From positions 4,898,001 to 4,962,000 of the forward strand of contig NZ_VFPQ01000001.1 of NCBI RefSeq assembly GCF_006716785.1: a stretch of DNA of 64,000 nucleotides, given 5' to 3'. Shown in pieces: positions 9,183 to 16,263 of this stretch. A program made the translations under genes and the position numbers. Source of the stretch: Thermopolyspora flexuosa. Its GTDB lineage: Bacteria > Actinomycetota > Actinomycetes > Streptosporangiales > Streptosporangiaceae. How positions within the stretch are numbered: the stretch's first letter is position 1; every line of letters starts with the position of its first letter. A model generated the notes under the pieces. The model saw only the letters and a program-made list of their open reading frames with translations. It was not told where the DNA came from and did not search any database.

Positions 9183-9475
9183 AGGTCATCCTCCCGACCT
9201 CTCGGGGTATTGGGGCGTCCCCCGGCCGGGGCGCCCGCGTGGCTACTGTCAAGCCTAATGCGCGTCTCTCCAGGCTTCTTACCCGATGACCGACAAAGTG
9301 GGCCGGAATGCCGGTCCGGCGCGCCGGAACCCCCGGCGGCACAGGGGTTCCGGACTCGCTGACCTGGGCAAAGGATCTTGGATAACCCGCCGGTGGCGGT
9401 CCGGCAAAGCGAAAGGACCCCGCCAAGGGTCAAGATTGTCCCAAACGGCGTACCGGCGGACGCAAGGCGCGGACA
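9183..9475. other. Intergenic region without a supported gene
   Basis: The region between the small membrane protein and the RDD-gene terminator has lower coding character and several short inverted repeats (for example around 9305-9335). The open frames crossing it lack ribosome-binding sites and run into the terminator. It probably carries the promoter for the small membrane protein, but no clear hexamers were found. Confidence 0.4.
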
Positions 9476-9514
9476 CGAAAACGGGGCCGACAGGCTGTAA
9501 ACCTTCGGCCCCGT
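9476..9514 (-). terminator. Rho-independent terminator after the RDD gene
   Basis: The arms ACGGGGCCGA (9481-9490) and TCGGCCCCGT (9505-9514) form a perfect 10-base stem. Read on the minus strand it is followed by a short T run (the AAAA near 9478-9481) and lies about 10 bases past the RDD gene stop. Confidence 0.82.
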
Positions 9515-9523
9515 CATCTTCCA

Positions 9524-10921
9524 CTACTTAACCTTGACAACCACCGTGCCGGCGACCTTGTCGTGCAGGCATTGCTGCAGCGGCTTGTCGAAGAACAGCC
9601 ACACGGCGTTGACGACCGGGAAGACGTAGGTGAGGTACTTGATGACCGGAATGGGCTGCAGCGCCAAGGGCAGCCACATAACCGCGCTCCGTTTGAGCGC
9701 CGCGTCCTTCGGCAGTCCCTCGGGGCCGAGCGTGCCGCCGACCTGCACCACCCTGATGCCCAGCGCGAGCTTGCCGAGCGTCTGCCCGTTCCTGCCGAGA
9801 AGGAGGAACTCGTAGGCGAACGCGGCCGCGGCGATGAGGATTAGCGAGCTCACCAACTCCTCGAGGCTCGTCGACGACGACACCATGACGCCGCTGACGA
9901 TCGAGGAGATGATGAATCCCACCACGCCGACGAGGAGGGTGTCGATGAGGCGGGCGAGCAGGCGCTGCCACCACTCCGCGAGCGGCGCGGGCGCCCCCGG
10001 CGGGGTCACGCCCTGCGCGTAGGCCGGCTGGCCGTACCCCTGGCCGTAGCCCGGCTGCGCGTACCCCTGCTGACCGTAGGCGGCCGGCTGGGCGTACCCC
10101 TGGTAGCCCTGCTGCCCGTATCCGGCGGCGCCGGACTGGCCGTAGCCGGGCTGGGCGTAGCCGGCCTGCTGCCCGCCGTACCCCTGCTGGCCGTAGGACG
10201 GCTGGCCGTACCCGGTCTGCTGCCCGTACCCCTGCGGCCCGGTCTGCTGACCGTACCCGGCCTGCTGCCCGTAGCCGGGCTGCCGGCCATACGCCTGCTG
10301 GCCGTAGGCCTGCTGCGGACCGCTCTGCGAACCGTACGCCTGCGGGCCGGACTGCTGCCCGCCGTACGGCTGCTGCTGCCCGTAGGCCTGCGGCCCGGAC
10401 TGCTGACCGTAACCGGCCTGCTGGCCGTACGCCTGCGGGCCCGACTGGCCGCCGTAGGCCTGCTGCGGTCCGCTCTGCGGGCCATAGGCCTGCGGCCCGG
10501 TCTGCTGTCCCCCGTACGGCTGCTGCTGGCCATAGGCCCCGCCCTGCTGCCCGTAGGCACCCCCCTGGGCGGACTGCTGGCCGTAGGCCTGGCCGTACGC
10601 CTGCTGCGGACCGCTCTGCGGCCCGTACGCCTGCGGCCCGGTCTGCTGCCCGCCGTACGGCTGCTGCTGCCCGTAGGCCTGCCCGCCGTAGCCGTACTGG
10701 GCCGCGCCCTGTCCCTGCCGGCCGTAGCCCGCCTGGCCATAGGTGTCCCCCTGACCGGGCTGCGGGCCGTAACCCTGCTGATTGGATCGGTAGCTCACGA
10801 CCGTCGCTTCCGGGTCGTATCCGTCCCCCGGTCGGTCGCCGCTCTGCCGGGCGTCGGGCGCCCCCGGCGCCGACCCGGCATCCGGCTCGTCCCGTGGATA
10901 CGGTGGCTGTCCGGTGCTCAC
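9524..10921 (-). CDS. RDD-family membrane protein with a long Gly/Gln/Tyr low-complexity N-terminus
   Basis: The 465-residue protein has two parts. Residues 1 to about 311 are low-complexity, built from imperfect repeats of YGQQ, GPQAYG, QPYGG and GYGQ. Residues about 312-465 form an RDD domain with hydrophobic segments ([36 protein letters not shown], a third near [18 protein letters not shown]) and the conserved RLIDTLL and [14 protein letters not shown] blocks. RDD proteins are membrane proteins of mostly unknown or ion-exchange function. The tail should be cytoplasmic. Its prion-like composition suggests self-association or condensates, an inference. It is transcribed alone and ends at a clear terminator. 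Confidence 0.85.
   Translation of the reverse strand: MSTGQPPYPRDEPDAGSAPGAPDARQSGDRPGDGYDPEATVVSYRSNQQGYGPQPGQGDTYGQAGYGRQGQGAAQYGYGGQAYGQQQPYGGQQTGPQAYGPQSGPQQAYGQAYGQQSAQGGAYGQQGGAYGQQQPYGGQQTGPQAYGPQSGPQQAYGGQSGPQAYGQQAGYGQQSGPQAYGQQQPYGGQQSGPQAYGSQSGPQQAYGQQAYGRQPGYGQQAGYGQQTGPQGYGQQTGYGQPSYGQQGYGGQQAGYAQPGYGQSGAAGYGQQGYQGYAQPAAYGQQGYAQPGYGQGYGQPAYAQGVTPPGAPAPLAEWWQRLLARLIDTLLVGVVGFIISSIVSGVMVSSSTSLEELVSSLILIAAAAFAYEFLLLGRNGQTLGKLALGIRVVQVGGTLGPEGLPKDAALKRSAVMWLPLALQPIPVIKYLTYVFPVVNAVWLFFDKPLQQCLHDKVAGTVVVKVK
10006..10800 (-). repeat. Degenerate tandem coding repeats (YGQQ/GPQAYG units) in the RDD gene
   Basis: About 795 bases of short imperfect in-frame repeats encode Tyr-Gly-Gln-Gln and Gly-Pro-Gln-Ala-Tyr-Gly units. 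Larger segments recur too: the [20 protein letters not shown] segment appears at least twice. Such DNA can change copy number by slippage, so length may vary between strains. Confidence 0.8.
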
Positions 10922-11001
10922 CGTGTCACCTCACTTCGCGTGGGGCATGTGGCGCATTTCAGGCACATGCTGGCTGTTGCCCAACGTAGCGGCCCGAGAG
11001 A

Positions 11002-11697
11002 TCAGCCGTCACCCTTGCCGCCTTCGCCCGGAGAATCGGCGCCCGCGGTTTCGGTTCCGGAGGAAGTGCCCGGGGAATCGGCACGGACCGAAACGGCTCG
11101 GGAGGAATCGACGCCGCGGTAATCGGCGCCGGCCGAGGCCGTGCCGGACGAATCCGGAGGCGGCTCCAGGTGCAGCAGCATCCTCGTGTTGCCGAGCGTG
11201 TTGGGTTTGACGTGCTCCAGATCAAGGAACTCGGCCACCCCCTCGTCATAGGAGGCGAGCAGCTCCGCGTACACCTCGGGGGAGACCGGGGTCCCTTGAA
11301 TCGGGACGAAACCGTGCCTGGCGAAGAAGCCCACCTCGAAGGTCAGGCAGAAGACACGGCGAAGTCCCAACTCCCGTGCGGTGTCGAGGAGGGCGCCGAC
11401 GATGCGGTGGCCGATGCCGCGGCCGCGGTATTCCGGGTCCACGGCGACCGTGCGTATCTCCGCGAGGTCCTCCCAGAGCACGTGGAGCGCTCCGCACCCG
11501 ACAACGACACCGCGGTGCTCCGCCACCCAGAACTCCTGCACGTCCTCATAGAGGGTGACGGTCGCCTTCTTGAGCAGCCGCGGTCCCACACCCGAGTACA
11601 TGTCGACGAGCCGCCGGATCCCCCGCACATCCGGAGTGCGGGCACGTCGGACGACGATCTCGCTCTCCGGCGGGGTGAACTCCGCGACCTGCTCCAT
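11002..11697 (-). CDS. argA: Amino-acid N-acetyltransferase (N-acetylglutamate synthase, GNAT type)
   Basis: This GNAT enzyme transfers acetyl from acetyl-CoA to glutamate, the first step of arginine synthesis; it is the short form lacking the kinase-like domain. The core spans residues about 16-175 with the acetyl-CoA loop YRGRGIGHRIV and the block VFCLTFEVGFFARHGF. The start is the ATG at 11697. The last 55 residues are an odd Ser/Gly/Asp/Ala-rich tail with repeated ADSPG-like units, dispensable for the fold. The gene is alone, facing away from the riboswitch-controlled NlpC/P60 gene. The symbol is assigned by family and is less certain than the fold. Confidence 0.82.
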   Translation of the reverse strand: MEQVAEFTPPESEIVVRRARTPDVRGIRRLVDMYSGVGPRLLKKATVTLYEDVQEFWVAEHRGVVVGCGALHVLWEDLAEIRTVAVDPEYRGRGIGHRIVGALLDTARELGLRRVFCLTFEVGFFARHGFVPIQGTPVSPEVYAELLASYDEGVAEFLDLEHVKPNTLGNTRMLLHLEPPPDSSGTASAGADYRGVDSSRAVSVRADSPGTSSGTETAGADSPGEGGKGDG

Positions 11698-11941
11698 GAC
11701 AGGTCAGAGTATCCTGCCGGAGCCCTGCCGTATCCGTTGGTCCGTTATCCCCGGACGATTCCGTGATGTGATCACATTTGCGGCCGGTCCGGAACCGCCC
11801 GGACGATCCGTTCCGCACCGGCTCCGACGTGCCGCTTCTCCGCTCCGGTACGGCACGGCGCCCCGCGGATCGGCGGGATATGCGGCCGTGACCGGACCGT
11901 GATTGAGAGGTTGTCGAATCACAACGAAATCGTGGTTTCGG
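11698..11941. promoter_or_regulatory. Divergent regulatory region with a TGTGATCACA palindrome
   Basis: The region upstream of argA has no gene. ATGTGATCACAT at 11766-11777 is a perfect 12-base palindrome about 70 bases upstream of the argA start, a candidate operator of an unidentified regulator. Otherwise the stretch is featureless until the promoter of the riboswitch transcript. Confidence 0.35.
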
Positions 11942-11970
11942 TTGAGGGCCACCGGGGCGTGCATTAATGT
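11942..11970 (+). promoter_or_regulatory. Candidate promoter for the riboswitch transcript
   Basis: TTGAGG (11942-11947) and TAATGT (11965-11970) are separated by 17 bases and would start RNA near 11977, about 25 bases before the riboswitch fold. The hexamers are seen; promoter activity is inferred. Confidence 0.5.
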
Positions 11971-12002
11971 CCAGCTTCGATGTCGGCCGTGTGCCCACGG
12001 CC

Positions 12003-12168
12003 GATCCGCCGAATCCCCACCGCCCCCGCACCGGCACGGGGAACCGGGGACCCATACCCTCGTGGGGGTGAATCCGAGGACTCCCGCCGGAGCGACCGGC
12101 ACGGGGTCCGGTAGGGCTGCTCCCGGCCCGAACCCGTCAGCTAACCCGGTAGGCGGCCACCGAGAGGA
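12003..12168 (+). ncRNA. c-di-AMP riboswitch (ydaO-yuaA leader)
   Basis: The leader carries the conserved blocks of the ydaO class in order: GCCGAATCC near 12008, GGGGAACCGGGGACCC near 12038, GGGGGTGAATCC near 12064, GGTAGGGCTGC near 12109, CCCGAACCCGTCAGCTAACC near 12127, then GGTAGGCGG before the AGGAG ribosome-binding site. The class binds two c-di-AMP molecules and in actinobacteria usually precedes wall-remodelling hydrolases, as here. High c-di-AMP typically turns expression off. The end of the fold is only a few bases from the NlpC/P60 ribosome-binding site. The ligand synthase DisA is encoded at 1.8 kb. Confidence 0.93.
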
Positions 12169-12174
12169 GCTTGC

Positions 12175-13146
12175 TTGCTGCTGCGCACGTTCCTGGTCGG
12201 CGTCCTCGTCGCCGCACTGACGCTGGGTACCACCGCGTCGGCCTCGGCCGACCCCGAGCCCAGCCTCAACCGGCTCACCAAGCAGCTCGAGTCCCTCTAC
12301 GAGGAGATCGAGAAGCTGACCGAGCAGTACAACGGCGAGCGCGAGCGGCTGAAGAAGGCCAAGCGGACGGCGGACGAGGCTCAGCGCGTGCTCCGCGAGA
12401 ACGAGGACGAGCTCGCCGTCCGGCGCGAGCGCGCCAACCTGCTCACCCAGGGCGCGTACATGATGGGCGGCTTCGGCTCGGTGCTCGGCGCGGTCGGCAG
12501 CGCCGACCCCGACGCCTACCTCGACGGCGCGGCGACCGGGTACGCGCTGCAGATGGAGCGCGGCGCCGAGGTGAACCGGCTCAGCAAGCTGCTCGCGGAC
12601 GCCGAGCGGGCCAAGAAGGAGGCCCAGCGGCAGCAGGCCGAGGTCGCCAAGATCGTCAAGAGCCTCGACGCGCGCCGCGAGAAGATCACCAAGCTGATCG
12701 CCCGTACCGAGAGCAGCATCTACCGCGAGGCGAACGAGCAGCTCAAGGCCGCCGCGGGCAGGCCGCGGCGGATGAACATCCCGATCGTCGGGAACGGCAA
12801 GGCCGCCCAGGCCGCGCGGTGGGCGATGACCCAGCAGCTCAAGCCGTACGTGTGGGGGGCCGCGGGCCCGAACGCCTACGACTGCTCCGGCCTGGTGATG
12901 TGGGCGTACGCGAAGGTGGGCATCCGCCTGCCGCACTACACCGGCACCCAGTGGACCGCCGGCCGCCACATCCCCAAGAGCGAGCTGCGCCCCGGCGATC
13001 TGGTGTTCTTCTACAGCGACCTGCACCACGTCGGCATCTACATCGGCGGCGGCCTCATGGTGCACGCCCCGCGGACCGGTGACGTGGTGCGCGTGGCCTC
13101 GATCAACAACCGGCCCTTCGCGGGGGCCGTCCGCATCGCCGACTGA
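12175..13146 (+). CDS. Secreted NlpC/P60 peptidoglycan endopeptidase under riboswitch control
   Basis: The 323-residue product has a signal peptide (LRTFLVGVLVAALTLGTTASASA), a long coiled coil (about residues 30-190, rich in Glu/Lys/Arg/Ala) and a C-terminal NlpC/P60 domain. The catalytic Cys is in YDCSGLVMWAYAKVG, the His in DLHHVGIYIGGGLMVHAP. Such RipA-like enzymes cut stem peptides of peptidoglycan outside the cell; the coiled coil may respond to FtsEX-type activation, which is known for relatives. Start is the TTG at 12175, with AGGAG about six bases upstream. It is a likely target of c-di-AMP control. Confidence 0.92.
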   Translation: MLLRTFLVGVLVAALTLGTTASASADPEPSLNRLTKQLESLYEEIEKLTEQYNGERERLKKAKRTADEAQRVLRENEDELAVRRERANLLTQGAYMMGGFGSVLGAVGSADPDAYLDGAATGYALQMERGAEVNRLSKLLADAERAKKEAQRQQAEVAKIVKSLDARREKITKLIARTESSIYREANEQLKAAAGRPRRMNIPIVGNGKAAQAARWAMTQQLKPYVWGAAGPNAYDCSGLVMWAYAKVGIRLPHYTGTQWTAGRHIPKSELRPGDLVFFYSDLHHVGIYIGGGLMVHAPRTGDVVRVASINNRPFAGAVRIAD

Positions 13147-13352
13147 CGCGCCCGGCGGCCTCGGCCGACGGACGGGCGTGCGGCGGTACACGCCGCCTGC
13201 CGCCGGCACCCCGGTGCGGTTCCCGCCCTGCCGCCCCGGCACCGCGGAGTCCGGCTTCGGCCGCTGACGAACGAAGCCCGGGCGGCCACCACACGGTCGG
13301 TGGGGCACGTCCGGGTCCGGTCCGTCGAGTTCGGGCGCGTCCGGATGGCGGA

Positions 13353-13601
13353 TCAGATGAGTCGCCTGCGGGCCGCCCAGGCGACCGCCTCGATGGCGGT
13401 GGCGACGCCGATGCGGTCGCAGATGCCGCGCAGCCGACGCCGCACGGTGCGCCCGCTCACGTCGAGCCGCCGCCCGACCCGGTCGACCGTGACGCCCTTG
13501 GCGAGCTCGGACAGCAGGAGCAGGTCCTCCTCGGTGAGCGTGACGCCCTCCGTGGCGACGACGCGATCGCCCCGTTGGGTAACCACATCGGAAACCGCCA
13601 T
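13353..13601 (-). CDS. Small standalone LuxR-like helix-turn-helix protein
   Basis: The 82-residue product starts at an ATG at 13601 preceded by GGGAGG. Residues about 18-80 form a LuxR/GerE-like helix-turn-helix (LTEEDLLLLSELAKGVTVD then VGRRLDVSGRTVRRRLRGIC and IGVATAIEAVAWAARR). It has no receiver or sensor domain. Small orphan proteins of this type are frequent in actinomycetes and poorly characterised. It lies between the NlpC/P60 gene and lysS and is transcribed in the lysS direction, but 220 bases separate it from the lysS stop. Confidence 0.75.
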   Translation of the reverse strand: MAVSDVVTQRGDRVVATEGVTLTEEDLLLLSELAKGVTVDRVGRRLDVSGRTVRRRLRGICDRIGVATAIEAVAWAARRRLI

Positions 13602-13821
13602 CGGGAAACCTCCCTCACGACGAACTCGGCGATGTCGCTTTGTCTTGGCCCGCTCCGTGTCGAACGCTAAACGCATCGATCAAGGTCGTCAAGCGCTGTG
13701 CGGTGGTTCTGTGGAGAACCCCACAAACACGTCACCGAGGGGCATGATCGATTTTTACGATCACACCCCTCGGCGCCGAATTTGAGATTTCACGAAAACG
13801 GACGAAATATATCGTCCGGAT

Positions 13822-15318
13822 TCACTGGATGGGCTTGACCAGCGGGAACAGGATCGTCTCCCGGATGTTCCTCCCGGTGAACGCCATGATCATCCGGTCG
13901 ATGCCCACGCCCACGCCGCCGGTCGGCGGCATGCCGTACTCCAATGCCCGGAGGAAATCCTCGTCGAGCTGCATCGCCTCCGGATCCCCGCCCGCCGCGA
14001 GCAGCGACTGCTCGGTGAGCCGGCGCCGCTGCTCGATCGGATCGATGAGCTCCGAATACGCGGTGGCGAGCTCGGTGCCGAAACCGATGAGGTCCCATTT
14101 CTCGGTGAGCCGGGGGTCCTCCCGGTGCTGCCGGGTGAGCGGCGAGGTCTCGACGGGGTAGTCCATCACGAAGGTGGGCTGGATCAGCGTGTGCTCGACG
14201 AGCGCCTCGAACAGCTCCTGCACGAGCTTGCCCGGCCCCCACTTGGGGTCCCACGGCACCTCGCGCTTGTCCGCGAACCGCCGCAGCGTCTCCAGCGGCG
14301 TGTCCGGCGTGATCTCCTCGCCGAGCGCCTCCGAGACCGAGCCGTACAGGGTGATCCGCGGCCACTCCTCCAGCCCGAGGTCGTACTCCTTGCCCTCGTG
14401 CACCACGACCGTCGTGCCCAGCGCGGCCACCACGGCCCGCTGGTACATGCGCTGGGTGAGCCGCGCCATGTCGTGGTAGTCGAGGTACGTGCCGTACGCC
14501 TCGAGCATGGTGAACTCGGGGTTGTGCGTCGCGTCGGCGCCCTCGTTGCGGAAGTTCCGGTTGATCTCGAAGACCTTCTCGATGCCGCCGACCACGAGCC
14601 GCTTGAGGTAGAGCTCGATCGCGATGCGCAGATAGAGCTCCATGTCGTAGGCGTTGATGTGGGTCTTGAACGGCCGTGCCGCGGCGCCGCCGTGGATCGG
14701 CTGCAGCATCGGCGTCTCGACCTCGAGGTAGCCCTCCTCGTGCCAGAAGTCGCGCACCGCCCGCACGGTCTCGCTGCGCAGGTACGCCATGCGGCGCGCC
14801 TCGTCGTTCACGATCAGGTCGACGTAGCGCATGCGCACCCGGGCCTCGGGGTCGGTGAGACCCTTGTGCTTGTCCGGCAGCGGCCGCAGGCACTTGGAGG
14901 TCAGCGCCCACCGGTCCACCATGACCGACAGCTCACCGCGCCGCGACGTGACCACCTCGCCCTCGACGCCCACGTGGTCGCCGAGGTCGATGTCCCGCTT
15001 CCACCGGGCCAGCGCCTCCTCGCCGACGCGGTCGAGCGAGAGCATGATCTGCATCGCGGCCGTGCCGTCGCGAATCGTCGCGAAGCACAGCTTGCCGCTC
15101 GTCCGCAGCAGCATGACCCGGCCGGTGACCCCGACACGCTCGCCCGTCGCGGTGTCCGGCGCCAGCCCCTGGTGTTTCTCCCGCACCTCGGCGATGGTCG
15201 CGGTCCGCGGGAAGTTCACCGGGTAGGGGTCGATGCCCTCCTTGCGGAGGCGCTCCAGCTTCTCCCGGCGTACCCGGATCTGCTCGGGAAGCGAGGTCGT
15301 CGTCACATCTTCGGTCAC
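13822..15318 (-). CDS. lysS: Lysyl-tRNA synthetase, class II
   Basis: LysRS charges tRNA-Lys. The 498-residue protein has the N-terminal OB-fold anticodon-binding domain (residues about 60-170) and the class II catalytic core with motif 2 (FEINRNFRNEGAD) and motif 3 (GGVGVGIDRMIM). I chose the GTG at 15318: a TACCCT hexamer seven bases upstream and no ribosome-binding site suggest a leaderless mRNA; the GTG at 15306 is the alternative. It opens a rightward-to-left block that ends near the HTH gene. Confidence 0.95.
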   Translation of the reverse strand: MTEDVTTTSLPEQIRVRREKLERLRKEGIDPYPVNFPRTATIAEVREKHQGLAPDTATGERVGVTGRVMLLRTSGKLCFATIRDGTAAMQIMLSLDRVGEEALARWKRDIDLGDHVGVEGEVVTSRRGELSVMVDRWALTSKCLRPLPDKHKGLTDPEARVRMRYVDLIVNDEARRMAYLRSETVRAVRDFWHEEGYLEVETPMLQPIHGGAAARPFKTHINAYDMELYLRIAIELYLKRLVVGGIEKVFEINRNFRNEGADATHNPEFTMLEAYGTYLDYHDMARLTQRMYQRAVVAALGTTVVVHEGKEYDLGLEEWPRITLYGSVSEALGEEITPDTPLETLRRFADKREVPWDPKWGPGKLVQELFEALVEHTLIQPTFVMDYPVETSPLTRQHREDPRLTEKWDLIGFGTELATAYSELIDPIEQRRRLTEQSLLAAGGDPEAMQLDEDFLRALEYGMPPTGGVGVGIDRMIMAFTGRNIRETILFPLVKPIQ

Positions 15319-15477
15319 AGGGTTAAGGGTAGCGAGGGCGCACACGTGATCTGGACCGAGGAGAACCGGGGGCACCCTCGCCCGCGCCCCCGATCACCCG
15401 CTCCGGACCGACGGCGCCGCCGCGGTGGGGCTCCTCCGGCCGATCCGGTACGGCCGGCACGCGCGGCGCGGGCCGGG

Positions 15478-16263
15478 TCACTGGGAGACGTTCTTCTGGT
15501 AGATGAGCCGCAGCCCGATGAGGGTGAGCCAGGGCTCGTGGATGTCGATCGACCCGGCCTCCCCGACGACGAGCGGGGCGAGGCTGCCGGTGGCGACGAC
15601 GGTGACCTCCTCGGGGTTGGGGGAGAGCTCGGCGGCCATGCGCTCCACGATGCCGTCGACGAGCCCGGCGAAGCCGTACACGATGCCCGACTGCAGCGCC
15701 TCCACCGCGTTCTTGGCGATCACCGAGCGGGGGCGGACCAGCTCCACCTTGTGCAGCTGGGCACCGGCCGAGGCGAGCGCGTCCACGGAGATCTCGATGC
15801 CGGGCGCGGTCACCGCGCCCACGTACTCGCCCTTGGCGGAGACCGCGTCGAACGAGGTCGCGGTGCCGAAGTCGACCACCACGCACGGCCCGCGGTACAG
15901 GGTGTAGGCGGCGAGCGCGTTCACCACCCGGTCGGCGCCCACCTCCTTGGGGTTGTCCATGCGGACCGGCACCCCGGTGCGCACCCCGGGCTCGACCACG
16001 ACCGTGGGCACGTCGCCGTAGTACCGGCGGGACATCTCCCGCATCTCGTTGAGCACCGACGGCACGGTCGAGCAGATCGCGATGCCGCTGATGTCGGCGT
16101 TCTTCAGCAGCGGCGACTGGGCGAGCAGCCCCTGCAGCACCACGGCGATCTCGTCGGCGGTGCGCCGCGGGTCGGTGGCGATCCGCCAGTGCTCGATGAC
16201 CTCCTCTCCCTCGAACAGACCCAGCACCGTGTGGGTGTTACTGACGTCGACGGCCAGCAGCAT
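15478..16263 (-). CDS. coaX: Type III pantothenate kinase
   Basis: CoaX phosphorylates pantothenate, the first step of CoA synthesis; type III enzymes are acetyl-CoA-insensitive and need a monovalent cation. The 261-residue product shows the ASKHA phosphate loop DVSNTHTVLGLF at the N-terminus, VGADRVVNALAAY and VVVDFGTATSFD, then TGSLAPLV. Its ATG shares one base with the nadB-nadC stop (TGATG), so the two are translationally coupled. Pathway logic fits: panC lies two genes upstream in the same run. Confidence 0.94.
   Translation of the reverse strand: MLLAVDVSNTHTVLGLFEGEEVIEHWRIATDPRRTADEIAVVLQGLLAQSPLLKNADISGIAICSTVPSVLNEMREMSRRYYGDVPTVVVEPGVRTGVPVRMDNPKEVGADRVVNALAAYTLYRGPCVVVDFGTATSFDAVSAKGEYVGAVTAPGIEISVDALASAGAQLHKVELVRPRSVIAKNAVEALQSGIVYGFAGLVDGIVERMAAELSPNPEEVTVVATGSLAPLVVGEAGSIDIHEPWLTLIGLRLIYQKNVSQ

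Noticed and set aside
9286..9531. An 81-residue plus-strand frame starting MTDKVGRNAG
   Set aside because: It runs straight through the RDD-gene terminator and is Arg/Gly-rich without a ribosome-binding site.
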